The position numbers and the translations under genes are program-made. The notes beneath the pieces are model-generated. The model searched no databases. It was given only the letters and a program-made list of their open reading frames with translations, and had not been told where the DNA came from. 64,000 nt of DNA from Sorex araneus (Eukaryota; Chordata; Mammalia; Eulipotyphla; Soricidae). Of this stretch, positions 21,081 to 32,527 are shown in pieces (positions within the stretch are counted from its first letter, which is position 1; each line of letters begins with the position of its first letter). Location of the stretch: NCBI RefSeq assembly GCF_027595985.1, contig NC_073306.1:157739219-157803218 (forward strand), read 5' to 3'.

Positions 21081-21302
21081 ATTTTTGTTTTTAATTTAAT
21101 TTTATTTTTTAACGAATCATCGTGAGGTACAGTTACAGATTTGCAAACTTTTGTGCTTACGTTTCAGTCATACAATGTTTGAGTTCCCATCCCTCCACCA
21201 GTGCCTATTATTCTTCACCACCAACAATCCCAGTATCCTTCCCACCACCCCCATCCCATGCCCCCCACCCCACCCCACCCCATGGCAGGGCATTCTCCCA
21301 GA
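21081..21302 (-). mobile_element. L1 3' end, antisense, 5'-truncated
   Basis: Poly(T)-rich start, AACGAATCATCGTGAGGTAC, GTTTCAGTCATACAATG, CATCCCTCCACCAGTGCC and a C-rich block ending CCATGGCAGGGCATTCTCC. It matches the last ~220 bases of the copy at 54785-55412. Confidence 0.85.
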
Positions 21303-21383
21303 AAAATTTTTGACTGTTTTTGTAGGATAATTTAAGTCACAGAAGAAAATAGAATTTTGGTGGAACTTAAAAATTAATTAATT

Positions 21384-21558
21384 GGGGCTGGAGCAAAAGC
21401 ACCACGGGTAGGGTGTTTGCCTTGCACACGGCCGACCCGGTTCGATTCCCAGAATCCCGTATAGTCCCCTGAGCACCGCCAGGGGTAATTCCTGAGTGCA
21501 GATCCAGAAGTAACCCCTATGCATCGCCAGGTGTGACCCAAAAAGAAAAAAAAAAAAG
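21384..21558 (+). mobile_element. SINE class A
   Basis: GGGGCTGGAGCAAAAGC head, B box GGTTCGATTCCC, GTCCCCTGAGCACCGCCAGG, GTAATTCCTGAGTGCAG and GTGTGACCC, then an A-tail AAAAAGAAAAAAAAAAAA. TTAATTA-type sequence lies at both ends. Confidence 0.93.
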
Positions 21559-22040
21559 GAAAAGTTAATTAAAAAAACACGGTGGTGATCCAAGAAAATA
21601 GAGTTGTGGAATTCCATTTTTACGTTGACTCTGGCAGAGATATTTGCCCAAAATAGACATGTCACTTGTAGTCTTCTTGGTTTAGATCCTGCTTTGTTCT
21701 TTGTTAGTCATTCAACACCAGTTCACCTTCACTGTGCCATGATTTCCTCCATTTTCTTCATTCTGTGATGTGAAATCCAGCATCTATGAGTATCCTTTCA
21801 GTTTTTCTTTTTTCTCCTAGCCACTTGACCACTTTTAGTTTATAAGGGGAAAGTGCAAAGGAGGTGTTTAAAGATAAAACAGAAACAAACGCACACAGAA
21901 TGAAGAAATAAGCAGGAAAGGTGTTTTCATGATTCATGGTTAGTGCTCTGTGGATGTCTGTTGGAAAGGAGAAATACCAAGAGAAGTAACTGTAAGTAGG
22001 AATGCAGAATTCCCTAATCATCTAGCAAGTTAAAAAATAA
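21559..22040. other. No gene or repeat identified
   Basis: AT-rich single-copy-looking sequence between two SINEs. The minus-strand open frame at 21758-22021 has no recognised feature. Confidence 0.4.
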
Positions 22041-22135
22041 TGGATGGTCCCCCAAGCACTGCCAGGAGTAATTCCTGAGTGCAGAGTGCGAAGAGCATCG
22101 CCAGGTGTAACCCCCAAACAAAACAAAAGAAAAGT
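22041..22135 (+). mobile_element. SINE class A, 5'-truncated
   Basis: Only the 3' half is present: GGTCCCCCAAGCACTGCCAGG, GTAATTCCTGAGTGCAG, CATCGCCAGGTGTAACC, then an A/C-rich tail. Confidence 0.85.
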
Positions 22136-22139
22136 GGGG

Positions 22140-22302
22140 GGAGGTGGGCTCAAAGTATAGTACAGCGGGTAGGGTGCATCTGACTTAGGTTTGAGTCCCT
22201 GCTACACTATTTGGTTCCCCAAGTCCTACCAGGAGTGATCCCTGAGTCAGGGGTGAGTTCTGAGCACTGCCGGGGGTGGCCCCAAAACTGAAAGGAAGAA
22301 AA
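22140..22302 (+). mobile_element. SINE class A, diverged
   Basis: GTATAGTACAGCGGGTAGGGTG head, AGGTTTGAGTCCCTGC (B-box region), CTACCAGGAGTGATCCCTGAG and GAGCACTGCCGGGGGTGGCCCC, followed by a short A-rich tail. It lies directly behind the previous SINE. Confidence 0.82.
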
Positions 22303-23254
22303 TATTGAGAGGTGGGGGGTGGGTGGAAGGGAGGCATACTTTCCTGTGAATAATGAGCTTCTCTACCAGCTCTACAGCAGAAATGTAATTGACCTTCTAG
22401 AATTATGCTAAACAGTGTTTCTAAAGGAATGAAAACCTTGGAAGGAAAGACAGGACTTGGAGGGGAAGTACTTGGCCTGGAGTGCTGGCTTCCCTGGCAT
22501 TTACCAGTGCTTTTCAGGCAATCCTCTGGCCTTCTTTATTGTTTATGAATCTTGTGCTTATGAGATGACCTTTAATATTCTTTTAGCTCAAAAGACTCTG
22601 CGGCCTTAACTGAGGATTCTTCTCCCGGCCCCATGAATAGGGCCCATTCAGTGGTGTTTTATGGTTCTAAATCGAGGTCTTCCTTTCATTTGGCTGGAAA
22701 AGGATAGTGGGCAGTTAGCTGCTGGACCATCTGGCACTAAGAACAGCTGTACGACAAGCATTTCTGCCTCCTAAAATAAGGAGTGCTGAAGTAGACACAG
22801 AAAGACCAAGTAGTGGAAGGACAAACTCCTCCGGAATGTGAGTTTAATTTAGCTCCAATGACTGGCAACGAGTTGTGACATTATTACTCAATGCGTCTAT
22901 GTTGCCATTGAAAACAGTTGTTGCAAGTGCTCAAGAAAGAACAGAAGGGCTGTGTTACTCTGTTTTTTCCCTCTTCCAACTGGGTGGAGTGGAATGTCCA
23001 CACAACCGGCTTTGAAGAACATGCATAGTTAGAATCTGGCTCTGTTGATACTGGATAGAATTTACCTGCTCCTTCTGTGGTTTCACTTTGAAGACAAATG
23101 CTTTCTCCCTTCAGAGATATAGCTCTAATCATAGAATATTTGAATATTTAATTATAGAATATACAAATGTAAATAAAGATATATATCATAACCTCAATAC
23201 AAAGACAGACTTACTTTGAAAAAATATCCGCTGTAAGAAGCACATCATGCATAT
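22303..23254. other. No gene or repeat identified
   Basis: Unique-looking sequence. The minus-strand open frame 22884-23132 shows no recognisable domain. Confidence 0.45.
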
Positions 23255-23288
23255 TGGATATGCTAAAAACAGTAACAAGAAGTCTCTC
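23255..23288 (+). mobile_element. SINE class B, left half, split by insertion
   Basis: CATATTGGATATGCTAAAAACAG followed by TAACAAGAAGTCTCTC is the late body of a class B SINE, 5'-truncated. It is broken at 23288 and continues at 23906. Confidence 0.8.
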
Positions 23289-23905
23289 TTTTTTATTTCA
23301 TTTTATTTTATTTTTATAAAATCACCATGTGGAAAATTATAGTTTCCAGTTTCCAGGCTTATCTCGGTTATACACTGCTCGAACACCCGTCCCTTCACCA
23401 GTGCCCGTATTCCACCACCAAAAACCCGAGTATACCTCCCACCCCCCCACCCCGCACCCCTGCTTGCGTAGCTGATAAATTTCACTTCATTTTCTCTTTA
23501 CCTTGATTACATTCCATATTTCAGCACAATATTCACTATTGTTGGAGTTTCCCCTCAAAAAAAAAAAAAACAGCCCTGCTGACAAAGAAGCATTTGATAG
23601 TTTTCCATTGCTGAGAATGAAGAGATATGAAGTCCCTATTGCGGCCACGTGGTTTAGGATTTCTGCATTTTAGTACTTTAGTGGTTAAGTCCAGTGAGAT
23701 TTATGTTAGAAATTGCATCATTTTCCTTCCTGGGGCAGCATGGGGCTCTGGCTTAGTTCACAGTCTAGAGACATTGGTGGAAGCAGTTGCTGGTACCAAA
23801 AGTAGTCTAGCTGTCCTCTGGATTGTGTTCATCAGCAGCAGAGCGGCCACAAGCAACTCGGCAGAGCGCGCGCCACTATTGCCCTGGCCCGAGACTGCCC
23901 ACACT
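23289..23905 (-). mobile_element. Short L1 derivative inserted in a SINE
   Basis: A 617-bp insertion flanked by a perfect 14-bp duplication ACAAGAAGTCTCTC (23275-23288 and 23906-23919). On the minus strand it starts at AGTGTGGGCAGTCTCGGGCC, has a ~170-base GC-rich 5' module (CTAGACTGTGAACTAAGCC, also found at 2800-2840 and 3140-3160), and then runs into the second-type L1 3' UTR and an A-rich tail (complement of TTTTATTTCATTTTATTTTA). It carries no ORF1 or ORF2. Same architecture as 15603-16350 but with a different 5' module. Confidence 0.85.
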
Positions 23906-24000
23906 ACAAGAAGTCTCTCAATGAGAGATGTTACTGGTGCCTGCTCAAACAAATCAATGAGCAACGGGATGACAGTGACAGGGACAGTGATAGTGAAGAA
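23906..24000 (+). mobile_element. SINE class B, right half
   Basis: Resumes with the duplicated ACAAGAAGTCTCTC, then AATGAGAGATGTTACTGG, GCCTGCTCAAACAAATC, GATGACAGTGACAGGGACAG. It ends in a CAGTGA-type repeat with GAAGAAGCACATCA following, which also occurs before the left half (GAAGCACATCA at 23238-23248), so the original SINE has its own 11-bp duplication. Confidence 0.85.
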
Positions 24001-26012
24001 GCACATCAGTAAGCAGTGGATGGGCTGGACAGAGAGAACAAGCTTATGTCTGCAGATGAAAACAGAACCAGAGACTTCTGTCAACCTGATGGTGGCCACA
24101 GATTCTTCACCTTACACCACACTTCTTCAGGGATTCGGTTCCACATTTTAGAAGGTGAAAGCATTACTGACGTTCAAAAATGAGGCTAAGATTTGGCATA
24201 AGGCAAATTTTGTTCTCTGTTTCTGAAAGAAGAAAAGAATCACAGTGCAGACCAGGAAAATAATTTTGGAAACTCACTGAATTGTGAAGGCAAGGCTGCA
24301 CCAGCTTGAGGTAAAATACAAAGAATATATTGTTTGTTTCCCATAAACGATTCCCCATATGTAAAGTGAGGCCAGCCCTAGCAGGTGACTTCAGAGACCT
24401 GGAAACGTTTAGCTACATATGAATGAATCTTGCAAACTCTTTAACAAATGTAAAGTGCAACCTTTAAAATAAAACCACCACTGTCACATTTTGAGATGAA
24501 GCACTCTAAAACCAGAGCTTGTTTATACCAACCACAAAGGCCAGGGACCTGAGGTTTTATTGAATTTCTCATCCCAAGAAAGTATTTACACTTGGAGGAG
24601 ATGATGCATTTTTAACTATAAAAGCCACATGTAGCATATTTGTGGAAAATAGAGCAAATAAAAATGTCTTTTTCCCCTCAATCTGGTGAAAGTGACAGCT
24701 CTGCTTAAGGCCACATGAAATAGGTGAAATGAAAAACCAAAGTTCTTTAAAAAATGGGTGATATTTTAATGCTAATGGTAATGTACCAGAATGACTGCCA
24801 TGAAGGAAAAAGATCTTTAGTGAATGTCTTGCTTATTTACAGTCAGTAAAGTTTTGGCATCCTTAGACCCATAGAAGAAGAAAGAGCAAGAAAAGCATTG
24901 AGCCTAGACACAGTTCAGCAGACCAGAGATAAAATGGAATAGATTAGTGTTGTACATAAATCATGTCAAATAGAGGAAACTTGACAATGTTTGCCACTTA
25001 ATCATGCACAATCCAATTTTTTAAAGTTTGATTTAGGAGTCAAGTAGTTTAGGAGAAAATTCCAGCTCAAAGAAAATATTTGTTTTATGCATTGTGTTAC
25101 ATAAAACCAAGTACTGAGTTTTAGCTAAAAGTTCCAGAATTTTAAAGAACAGAAGCAGAAACAAAATTTGTAAACTATGGAGAATGATCCAGAAATGGAT
25201 ATGGAGATGCCTATTGGTATTTTGTCCTAATAGAATGGTACCCAAAAGCACAAAAATAAAAGTTTGTGATCTCCTCCTTAATATTCTCTATTTCTTTTCT
25301 TCTTTTTTACAGTTTCTTATAGTTCCTCTAGAGAATAGGAAACCAACTCTACAATGAAGCTATATAAAGAACTTCTCATATATGACCATTGGACTGAAAT
25401 TCAGTCTTACTAAGCATGAGAAGTACTGCTTGAAATATGAAAATGGGTGACTATAGTTTGTTTTAAATAAGGTTACACAGATTTAAAGTAATTATCTACA
25501 AATATATATAATATTGTTGATTCTGGTTCCTGACACAGTTGCTAAAATCCTTGTAATTTCTTAGGTGTTCTAATGGGTGATTGTCTGGATTGAAGAGAGT
25601 CATGAGAAAGATGATTAAAAGCTTAGAACATTCAGCTGTGCTTCCCATTCTTAGTCAGTTTTTTGGAGAAGGAAGAGGCTACAGGGGAATTAATAATTAA
25701 GCATGTCTACCTGATGAAGCCCACATAAAAAGAGCAGGGTTTAGAAAGATTTCAGGTGGGTGAACATATCTGTGTCAGGAAGGTGTGTTCCCCAATACCA
25801 CGGGGGCAGAATCTTGGGTGCTTGGGTCTCTCCTGGATCCTACCCTATGTCTCTCTTTATCTGGCTATTCATTGGTCTATTATTGTATCCTTTACTACAT
25901 AGTAGTAAACTGATGGATATAGGTAGCTATTCTCACAATGTGGGGACTGTTACAACAGCTTATAAAGCCCAAAGAAGTAGATATAGGCATTTGAATTTCA
26001 AATTAATTGATC
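24001..26012. other. Mostly unique; possible ancient repeat at 25550-25980
   Basis: No coding evidence. 25740-25980 (TTCCCCAATACCACGGGG, TCTCTTTATCTGGCTATTC, TGTATCCTTTACTAC, AGTAAACTGATGG) resembles a widespread ancient mammalian repeat carrying 'catctggctgttc..tgtatcctttataataaactgg'. I cannot state its class. Confidence 0.4.
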
Positions 26013-26022
26013 AGAAGAATAG

Positions 26023-28941
26023 GTGATAATATTAATTCTTCCAATCCATGAGCAGGGGATATCTTTCCATTTCCTTATGTCCTCTTTTATTTCCTGAAGT
26101 AGCGTTTTGTAGTTTTCATTTTACAAGTCCTTTACCTCCTTAGTTAACTTGATTCCGAGGTATTTGATCATTTGAGGCACAATTGTGAACGGGATTGCTT
26201 TTATCATGTCGCTTTCTTCTCTCTCATTATTTGCATATAGGAAAGCTATGGACTTTTGGGTGTTGATTTTATAGCCTGCAACTTTACTATACAAGTCTAT
26301 TGTTTCTAGGAGTTTCTTTTTAGAGGTCTTAGTTTTCTCTAAGTATAGTATCATATCGTCTGCAAATAGTGAGAGTTTGATTTCTTCCTTTCCTACCTGA
26401 ATGCCCTTAATACCTTTTCCTCGCCTAACCGCTATTGCAAGTACTTCCAGTACTATATTGAACAGGAGTGGAGAGAGTGGACATCCTTGTCTCATCACTG
26501 ATCTCAGAGGGAAGGTTCTTAGTTTTTCCCCATTGAGGATGATGCTTGCCATATGCTTGTGGTAGATGGCTTTAACTGTATTGAGGAAAGCCCCTTCTAT
26601 ACCCATTTTGGTGAGAGTTTTCATCATAAATGGGTGCTGGATCTTGTCAAATGCTTTCTCTTCATCTATTGATATAATCATATAGTTTTTATCTTTTCTT
26701 TTGTTGATATGATAGATTATGTTGATTGATTATTGAATGTTAAACCATCCTTGAATCCCCGGGATGAATCCCACTTGGTCGTGGTGTATGGTCTTTTTGA
26801 TGAGTTGTTGAATCCTGTTTGCTAATATTTTGTTGAGGTCTTTATATCCGTATTCATCAGAGATATTGGCCTGTAGTTTTCTTTTTTTATGGTGTCTTTG
26901 ATTGCTTTTGGTATTAGAGAGAGATGAGCCTCATAGAAACTCTTTGGGAAGGTTTCTGTTTTTTCAATTTCCTGGAAAAGCTTGAGAAGAACTGGCAACA
27001 GGTCCTCTTTAAATGTTTGGAAGAATTTACTAATGAATCCATCTGGACCTGGGCTTTTGTTTTTGGGAAGACTTTTCATTACAGCTTCAATTTCCTTGAT
27101 ACTAATAGGACTATTCAGGTACAAATTCAATGCGATCCCTAAAAAGATACCCTTGACATTCTTCAAAGAAATGGAACAAGCACTCTTGAAATTCATATGG
27201 AACAATAAACCCCCACAAATAGCTAAATCAATTCTTGGAAAAAAGAAAATGGGAGAAATCAACATCCCCAGCTTCAAACTCTACTACAAAGCAGTAGTAA
27301 TTAAAACAGCATGGTACTGGAACAAATGCAGAGCTGCAGACCAATGGGTTAAATATTCTGACACATCACCCCAAATATATGATCATCTAATCTTTGATAA
27401 AGGAGCAAGAAATGTGAAGTGGAGCAAGGAAAGCATGTTTAACAAATTGTGCTGGCAAAACTGGACAGCTATATGCATAAAAATGGACTCAGATCTCCAC
27501 CTATCACCATGTACAAAAGTCAGATCAAAATGGATTAAAGACCTCAACATCAGACCAGAATCCCTAAGGTACATTGAAGACAAGGTCGGCAAAACCCTCC
27601 ACGACATTGTAGCCAGCGGTATCTTCAAAGCTGACACACCACTGGCCAAGCAAGTGAAAACAGAGATAAATAAATGGGACTACCTTAAACTAAGAAGCTT
27701 CTGCACCTCGAAAGATACAGTGACAAAAGTACAAAGACAGCCTACAGAATGGGAAAGGATATTTACCCAATACCCGTCTGATAAGGGGTTGATATCAAGG
27801 ATATACAAGGCACTGGTTGAACTCCACAAGAAGAAAACTGCTGACCCGATCAAAAAATGAGGTGATGAAATGAGCAGAAACTTCCCCAAAGAAGAAATCC
27901 GAATGGCTGAGAGGCACATGAGAAAATGCTTGACATCATTAATAATCAGGGAGATGCAGAACAAAACAACAATGAGATACCATCTAACACCACAGAGACT
28001 GGCCCACATCCAAAAAAACAAAAGCAGCCGGTGTTGGCACGGATGTGGGGAGAAAAAGACTCTTCTTTACTGCTAGTGGGAATTGTTCAGCCGACTTGTT
28101 CAGCCCTTTTGGAAAACAATATGGACGATTCTCAAAAAATTAAAAATTGAGCTCCCATTTGACCCAGCAATACCACTCTTGGGAATATATCCCGGAGAAG
28201 CAAAAAGGTATAGTAGAAATGACATGTGCATTTCTATGTTCATTGCAGCACTGTTTACAATAGTCACAATCTGGATAAAACCGAGTGCCCAAAAACAGAA
28301 GACTGGTTAAAGAAACTTTGGTACATTTACACAATGGAATACTACGCAGCTGTTAGAAAAGATGAAGTCATGAAATTTGCATATAAGTAGATCAACATGG
28401 AAACTATCATGTTGAGTGAAATGAGTCAGAAAGAAAGAGATATACATAGAAATATTGCACTCATATGTGGAATATAATGTAGCAGAGAGGTACGAGCTAG
28501 CAATTATGCAACTTCTGGCAGAAATTTCTCTGGACCTAGTTACTGAAATACTAAAATACAGAAATCCAAAATTTTGCAGCCACTATTGTGGCCACATGAC
28601 CTCATATCTCTTCATTCTCAGCAATGGAAAACAAATTATCAAATGCTCCCTTTCCAGCAGGTCTAACTTTGCGGGGGCCGAGGGGGGAACTCCAAACAAT
28701 AATAGTGAGTTTTTTGTTGAAATATTGAATATAATCAAAGTAAAGAGAAAGTAAAGTGAAATTTATCAGCTACGCAGGCAGGGTGGGGGGCCAGGGAGGC
28801 TGGGGGTTGGGGGGAGGTTTACTGTGGTTCTTGGTGGTGGAATATGTGCACTGGTGAAGGGATAGGTGTTTGAGCATTGTGTAACTGAGGTTTAAGCCTG
28901 AAAGCTTTGTAACTTTTCACATGGTGATTCAATTAAAAAAA
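26023..28941 (+). mobile_element. L1 with 5' inversion (twin priming), ORF2 + 3' UTR
   Basis: Flanked by a 10-bp duplication AGAAGAATAG (26013-26022 and 28942-28951). 26023 to about 27117 is inverted ORF2. On the minus strand it reads the reverse-transcriptase region: [28 protein letters not shown] and [15 protein letters not shown], down to WIGRINI. From about 27118 the sense part starts at YKFNAIP and runs through FIWNN and LYYKA to TAG at 28074-28076, then the ORF2 end and the second-type G-rich 3' UTR with an A-tail at 28935-28941. About a dozen codons are missing between the two parts. This is the structure expected from twin priming. Several in-frame stops make it inactive. Confidence 0.95.
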
Positions 28942-28951
28942 AGAAGAATAG

Positions 28952-29239
28952 CTGAACACCTCAAGACTAGTGATTGGTCATTGAAGTTGGGGTGGTCTGT
29001 GGGTCTGATATCTGGTAGCTCCCAAGCTGACTCTTTAGGTAATGTCCTCAGCTGAATTCTAGGTTACCCTGTTAGTACTGGAAGATAAAAGAACTTATGA
29101 GAGGGAACTGGTGTGAGGGTGATCAGAAGGTGGCATGAAGCAGAACCCATGACATCTATATATTGGGAGGAGAGAAAATTTCACTGCAGCCTTCCAGATT
29201 TCTTCTTAAACTGTAGAGCAGTCAAAATATCTTAAAGAA
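28952..29239. other. Unique spacer
   Basis: No repeat or gene recognised. Confidence 0.4.
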
Positions 29240-29492
29240 TAGCACTGTAGCACTGTAGCCGCATTGTTCATCAATTTGCTTGAGTGGGCACCAGGCACCA
29301 GTAACGTCTCCGTTGTGAGACTTGTTGGTACTGTTTTTGGCATATCAAATATGCCACGGGGAAGCTGCCAGGCTCTGCCGTGCAGGCGGGATACTCTCAG
29401 TAGCTTGCCGGGCTCTCCGAGAGGGACGGAGGAATGGAACCTGGGTTGGCCACGTGCCAGGCAAACACCCTACCCACAGTGCTATCGTTCTC
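29240..29492 (-). mobile_element. SINE class B, antisense
   Basis: Starts with AGCACTGTAGCACTGTAGC (complement of the tail repeat), then ATCAATTTGCTTGAG, GTAACGTCTCCGTTGTGAG, TTTTTGGCATATC, GGCTCTGCCGTGCAGGCGGG, CTTGCCGGGCTCTCC and CCTACCCACAGTGCTATCG. Similar CTTAAA.AATA sequence flanks both ends, a probable target-site duplication. Confidence 0.92.
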
Positions 29493-29929
29493 ATCCTTAA
29501 AAAATAAGAGAAGAAAATTAAGCAGAATCACATAAACTATACAAGGAGTCTATACATGTAATTGTTATTCAAGAGAGGGGCATGAGGTTAAGCTGAGCTA
29601 AGGAATGGAACGGGACACTGGGGCTTCAAGGGGAGATGAGGGAAAATCTGATGAGGAGGAAATGGACAGATAACATTCTTGATAGAAAGCTTATTTCTGG
29701 TAAAAGTCCCAATTCTGGGAAGTAACCCAGTTTCACCCTTCTAGGTAGTTAAGAGAGTAGCAAACATTTCTTGTAAGCCTTTATTGACTTGATAGTAGCA
29801 ATGTAAGAGGCATCTTGGGAAGGTCTGGACTGAACCTCTTGAGAGAGATCTAGTATCTTGTTTAGATGAAGAAGCTTGACCTTCAGAGCACAATCTCTGA
29901 GCAGTTGGTGTTTTAGAAAGATGACTCAG
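29493..29929. other. Unique spacer
   Basis: No repeat or gene recognised. Confidence 0.4.
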
Positions 29930-30600
29930 GAGATCGCATGCTCTTCTCTCCTGGAAGGGAGCATAACATGATGCTCGCCATAACCATGCCACTGGACCCC
30001 GAGCCACGCTGTTTCACTCAGGGTGCCCCAGAGGGGGCCAGGTGAGACCCATTTAAGTCCCAAGGGACCCAGAACCAGCTCCAGAACCCAGCTGTTGCCA
30101 TGCTCACAGCTGCTCTCCACAAGCTCGAGCCGAACCTCACCCATAAGTGAATCTTTGGAAAAACCCAGGCATGGGGACTTTGTGACTGAGAACTCTGGGT
30201 TCAATGGGAGAGGGAATGGAGATCCTCCGCCTGTGCCCCCATGTCTCCAGCGACTCACCAGTCGTGCCCATATGCCACCTCTGGCTGGCGTCAGATAATC
30301 TTGTCATCAGCCACCATCCAGATTGCAAGTTCTTCTCTCTCAGAAGGAAACATAACATGACATAACATGACACTTGCCATAACCACACCACTGGATCCCG
30401 CACCAGGCTGTTTCACTTGGGGTGCCCCAGAAGGGGGTGAGTGAGATGCTTCCCTGCCCCAAAGGACCTAGACCTGGCAGCCAAAAAACCTCCAGAACCC
30501 AGCCTTGGCCCTTTTCATGGCCACTCTCCACACAGAGCATCACCCATGAGTGAATCTATTCCTGGGCTGCACGGCTGTGAATACTTCACACCACAAACAC
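29930..30600 (+). repeat. Tandem array of ~400-bp GC-rich units (1.7 copies)
   Basis: AACATGATGCTCGCCATAACC (29966) recurs as ATGACACTTGCCATAACC near 30366, CTGTTTCACT(C/T)(A/G)GGGTGCCCC recurs, and CCTCACCCATAAGTGAATC (30133) recurs as ATCACCCATGAGTGAATC (30538). Offsets are about 390-405 bases. The same unit is present in reverse at 53560-53990 (AACCATGCCAC, TCACTCGGGGTGCCCC, CCTCACACATGAGCG), and more weakly at 8850-9040. So it is a dispersed family, partly arranged in tandem. Open frames across it are not conserved between the two units. Function unknown. Confidence 0.75.
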
Positions 30601-30835
30601 TACCCATACTCCAAGAGTACCACACCACATTTGATAGGGTTCAAAGTAGAAGGTAACCAATTTTAGAGGGAAATACACACACACATATATCACACAAGGC
30701 TCAACCTTTAACAACATGTAAGTGACCTCTTAGAGAAGGACTTAATGGCCCCTCACACGCTTTCCTCTAAGAATACTTTTTTGAAAGTGTTTTCACTGGT
30801 TTTTCCATAACAAACAAATATGACAAGTTAAAGAT

Positions 30836-31003
30836 GGGGGCTGGGGCAATAGCACAGCATGTAGGGCATTTGCCTTGCAAGTGGCAGACCCACGTTTGGT
30901 TCCCAGCATACCATATGGTCCCCTGAGCACCGCCAGGGTAATTCCTGAGTGCAGAGTCAGGAGTGACCCCTGTGCATGGCCTGGTGTGACCCCCCCAAAA
31001 AAG
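30836..31003 (+). mobile_element. SINE class A
   Basis: GGGGGCTGGGGCAATAGC head, GCCTTGCAAGTGGC, a weakened B box (GTTTGGTTCCC), GGTCCCCTGAGCACCGCC and GTGTGACCCCCCC, ending in a short A-tail. Confidence 0.92.
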
Positions 31004-32346
31004 ACACAGGTTAAATAATTAGAGTTATTGATTTGGATGTATTCCTGAAATTGTCAAGAAGTAAGAGGAGGACCACAGAAGTGTTCAAAATAGTATGCAC
31101 ACCATGTGTGGGCTTTGAGAATCTAACAGAAGAAAATCTGGGCTGGTTCTCCTAGTGTGTCCTAAAGCCATGCTTGCTCTTCCAAGGTGGTGGAACTCAA
31201 ATAAGTGTCTGATCATTGAAATGGCGTGATTGTTTTGGTTTTACAGTATATTTGGCCAGATTCCACTCTTTCATGCTTCCTTTCCAGATTTTGAAACTCC
31301 AACGCATCACTTAATTCATTGTGGGAAGAAAACGCTTTTGAAGTTTTTAACTCAGTCCCTGAAGTGAGATTAGCAATGAAAGGTGCACTCAAAGGTACAA
31401 ACACTCATGGGATTAGGTGGATTAGTGACAGTCTAGACCTGAGGCATATGCACACCTGTGCATTGCCGCAAACAACCTGGAAATAAAACCATTTGTGGTT
31501 TGTAGTGAGGCCTTTGAACATGAGTGTTCTCTTCCTGGTCTTAAAGGGTGGGACTGGGATTGAGATTCTAAAATCCTGTGCCCTGGGCATTTCTCTTGCT
31601 GCACCCAAGTTTCAGCTCAGTGGAACCCTTCTCCAAATCCTGCACGAGAACAAGTAAAGTTTAGATTGTACTGATCTAACCAAGGGCAACCTGGATAACT
31701 AAATTCAAGTTGGCGGACTAACAATTCTGGTGAATCTAAATCCTGTTGGAACAGAATCCCTGCAGCTGTTCTATGAATAGTGTCCTAGAATGTGCTTCGC
31801 CTAGGATCAGAACCACAGCTGTGGGTATTTTCTGAAAAGCCCCTGGAGAAGTTCTAAGGAATCCTCTTTTCATTCTTTCAGCTTCTCAACGGTTGAGCTT
31901 GGAGTGTTACTGAGTGACTTTTGTGAATACTGATATGCCAGCGTTCGTACCAGCCTGTCAACACCTTGAAGAGCAGCCCATTTTGTGTTTGTTTTGAAAA
32001 TTACTCAATAGTAAATCCTTAATCATATAGCAGTATGGCTTTTTGAAACGCTGAGTGATAAAATGCGTTGCTTTCTGTTGCTTTCATGCTAAATCTTATG
32101 AGGTGTGTGGCCTTTGATAAATAAGTACAAATAATGTAACTGAATCCCACTTGAGCCTGCCATTAATTATCTCACATATATCTTCATTTCCAGGCTGCTA
32201 AAATGGGCCAAAATTTGAGGCAGCTAGAAAAAATATTCAGTACATTTCCTTTATTTGGGGGCGATTTATGATACAGAGATATACATATGATTCATGAGAT
32301 ATACACTCATACACTCTGATATGTCTATGTTCATTAATAAAACATT
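31004..32346. other. Unique sequence, no gene recognised
   Basis: Single-copy-looking. Minus-strand frames at 31213-31404 and 31405-31608 have no recognisable domains. Confidence 0.45.
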
Positions 32347-32527
32347 ACGGCCAAGAGAGATAGTATAATGGGTAGGTCACTCACCTTCCATGAAGCTAAC
32401 CTGGGTTTGATCCCTGGCATCCCATATGGTTCCCCAAGCATTGTGAGTAGTAATGCCTGAATGTGGAGCTGGGAGTAACCCCTGAGCATCTCTGGGTATG
32501 GCCCCAAAGCAAAACAAAAACAAAAAT
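32347..32527 (+). mobile_element. SINE class A, diverged
   Basis: GGCCAAGAGAGATAGTATAATGG head, TGGGTTTGATCCCTGG (B-box region), CATCCCATATGGTTCCCC, GAGTAACCCCTGAGC and GGTATGGCCCC, with an AAAC-rich tail. Confidence 0.87.

Noticed and set aside
21030..21302. U2-L1 chimera made by template switching
   Set aside because: On the minus strand the L1 lies upstream of the U2 part, and the U2 fragment has its own A-run and duplication, so a separate insertion is simpler.
26982..27860. 292-codon open frame as a gene
   Set aside because: Its start lies in the inverted L1 part and the rest is sense L1 ORF2, so it only spans an inversion joint.
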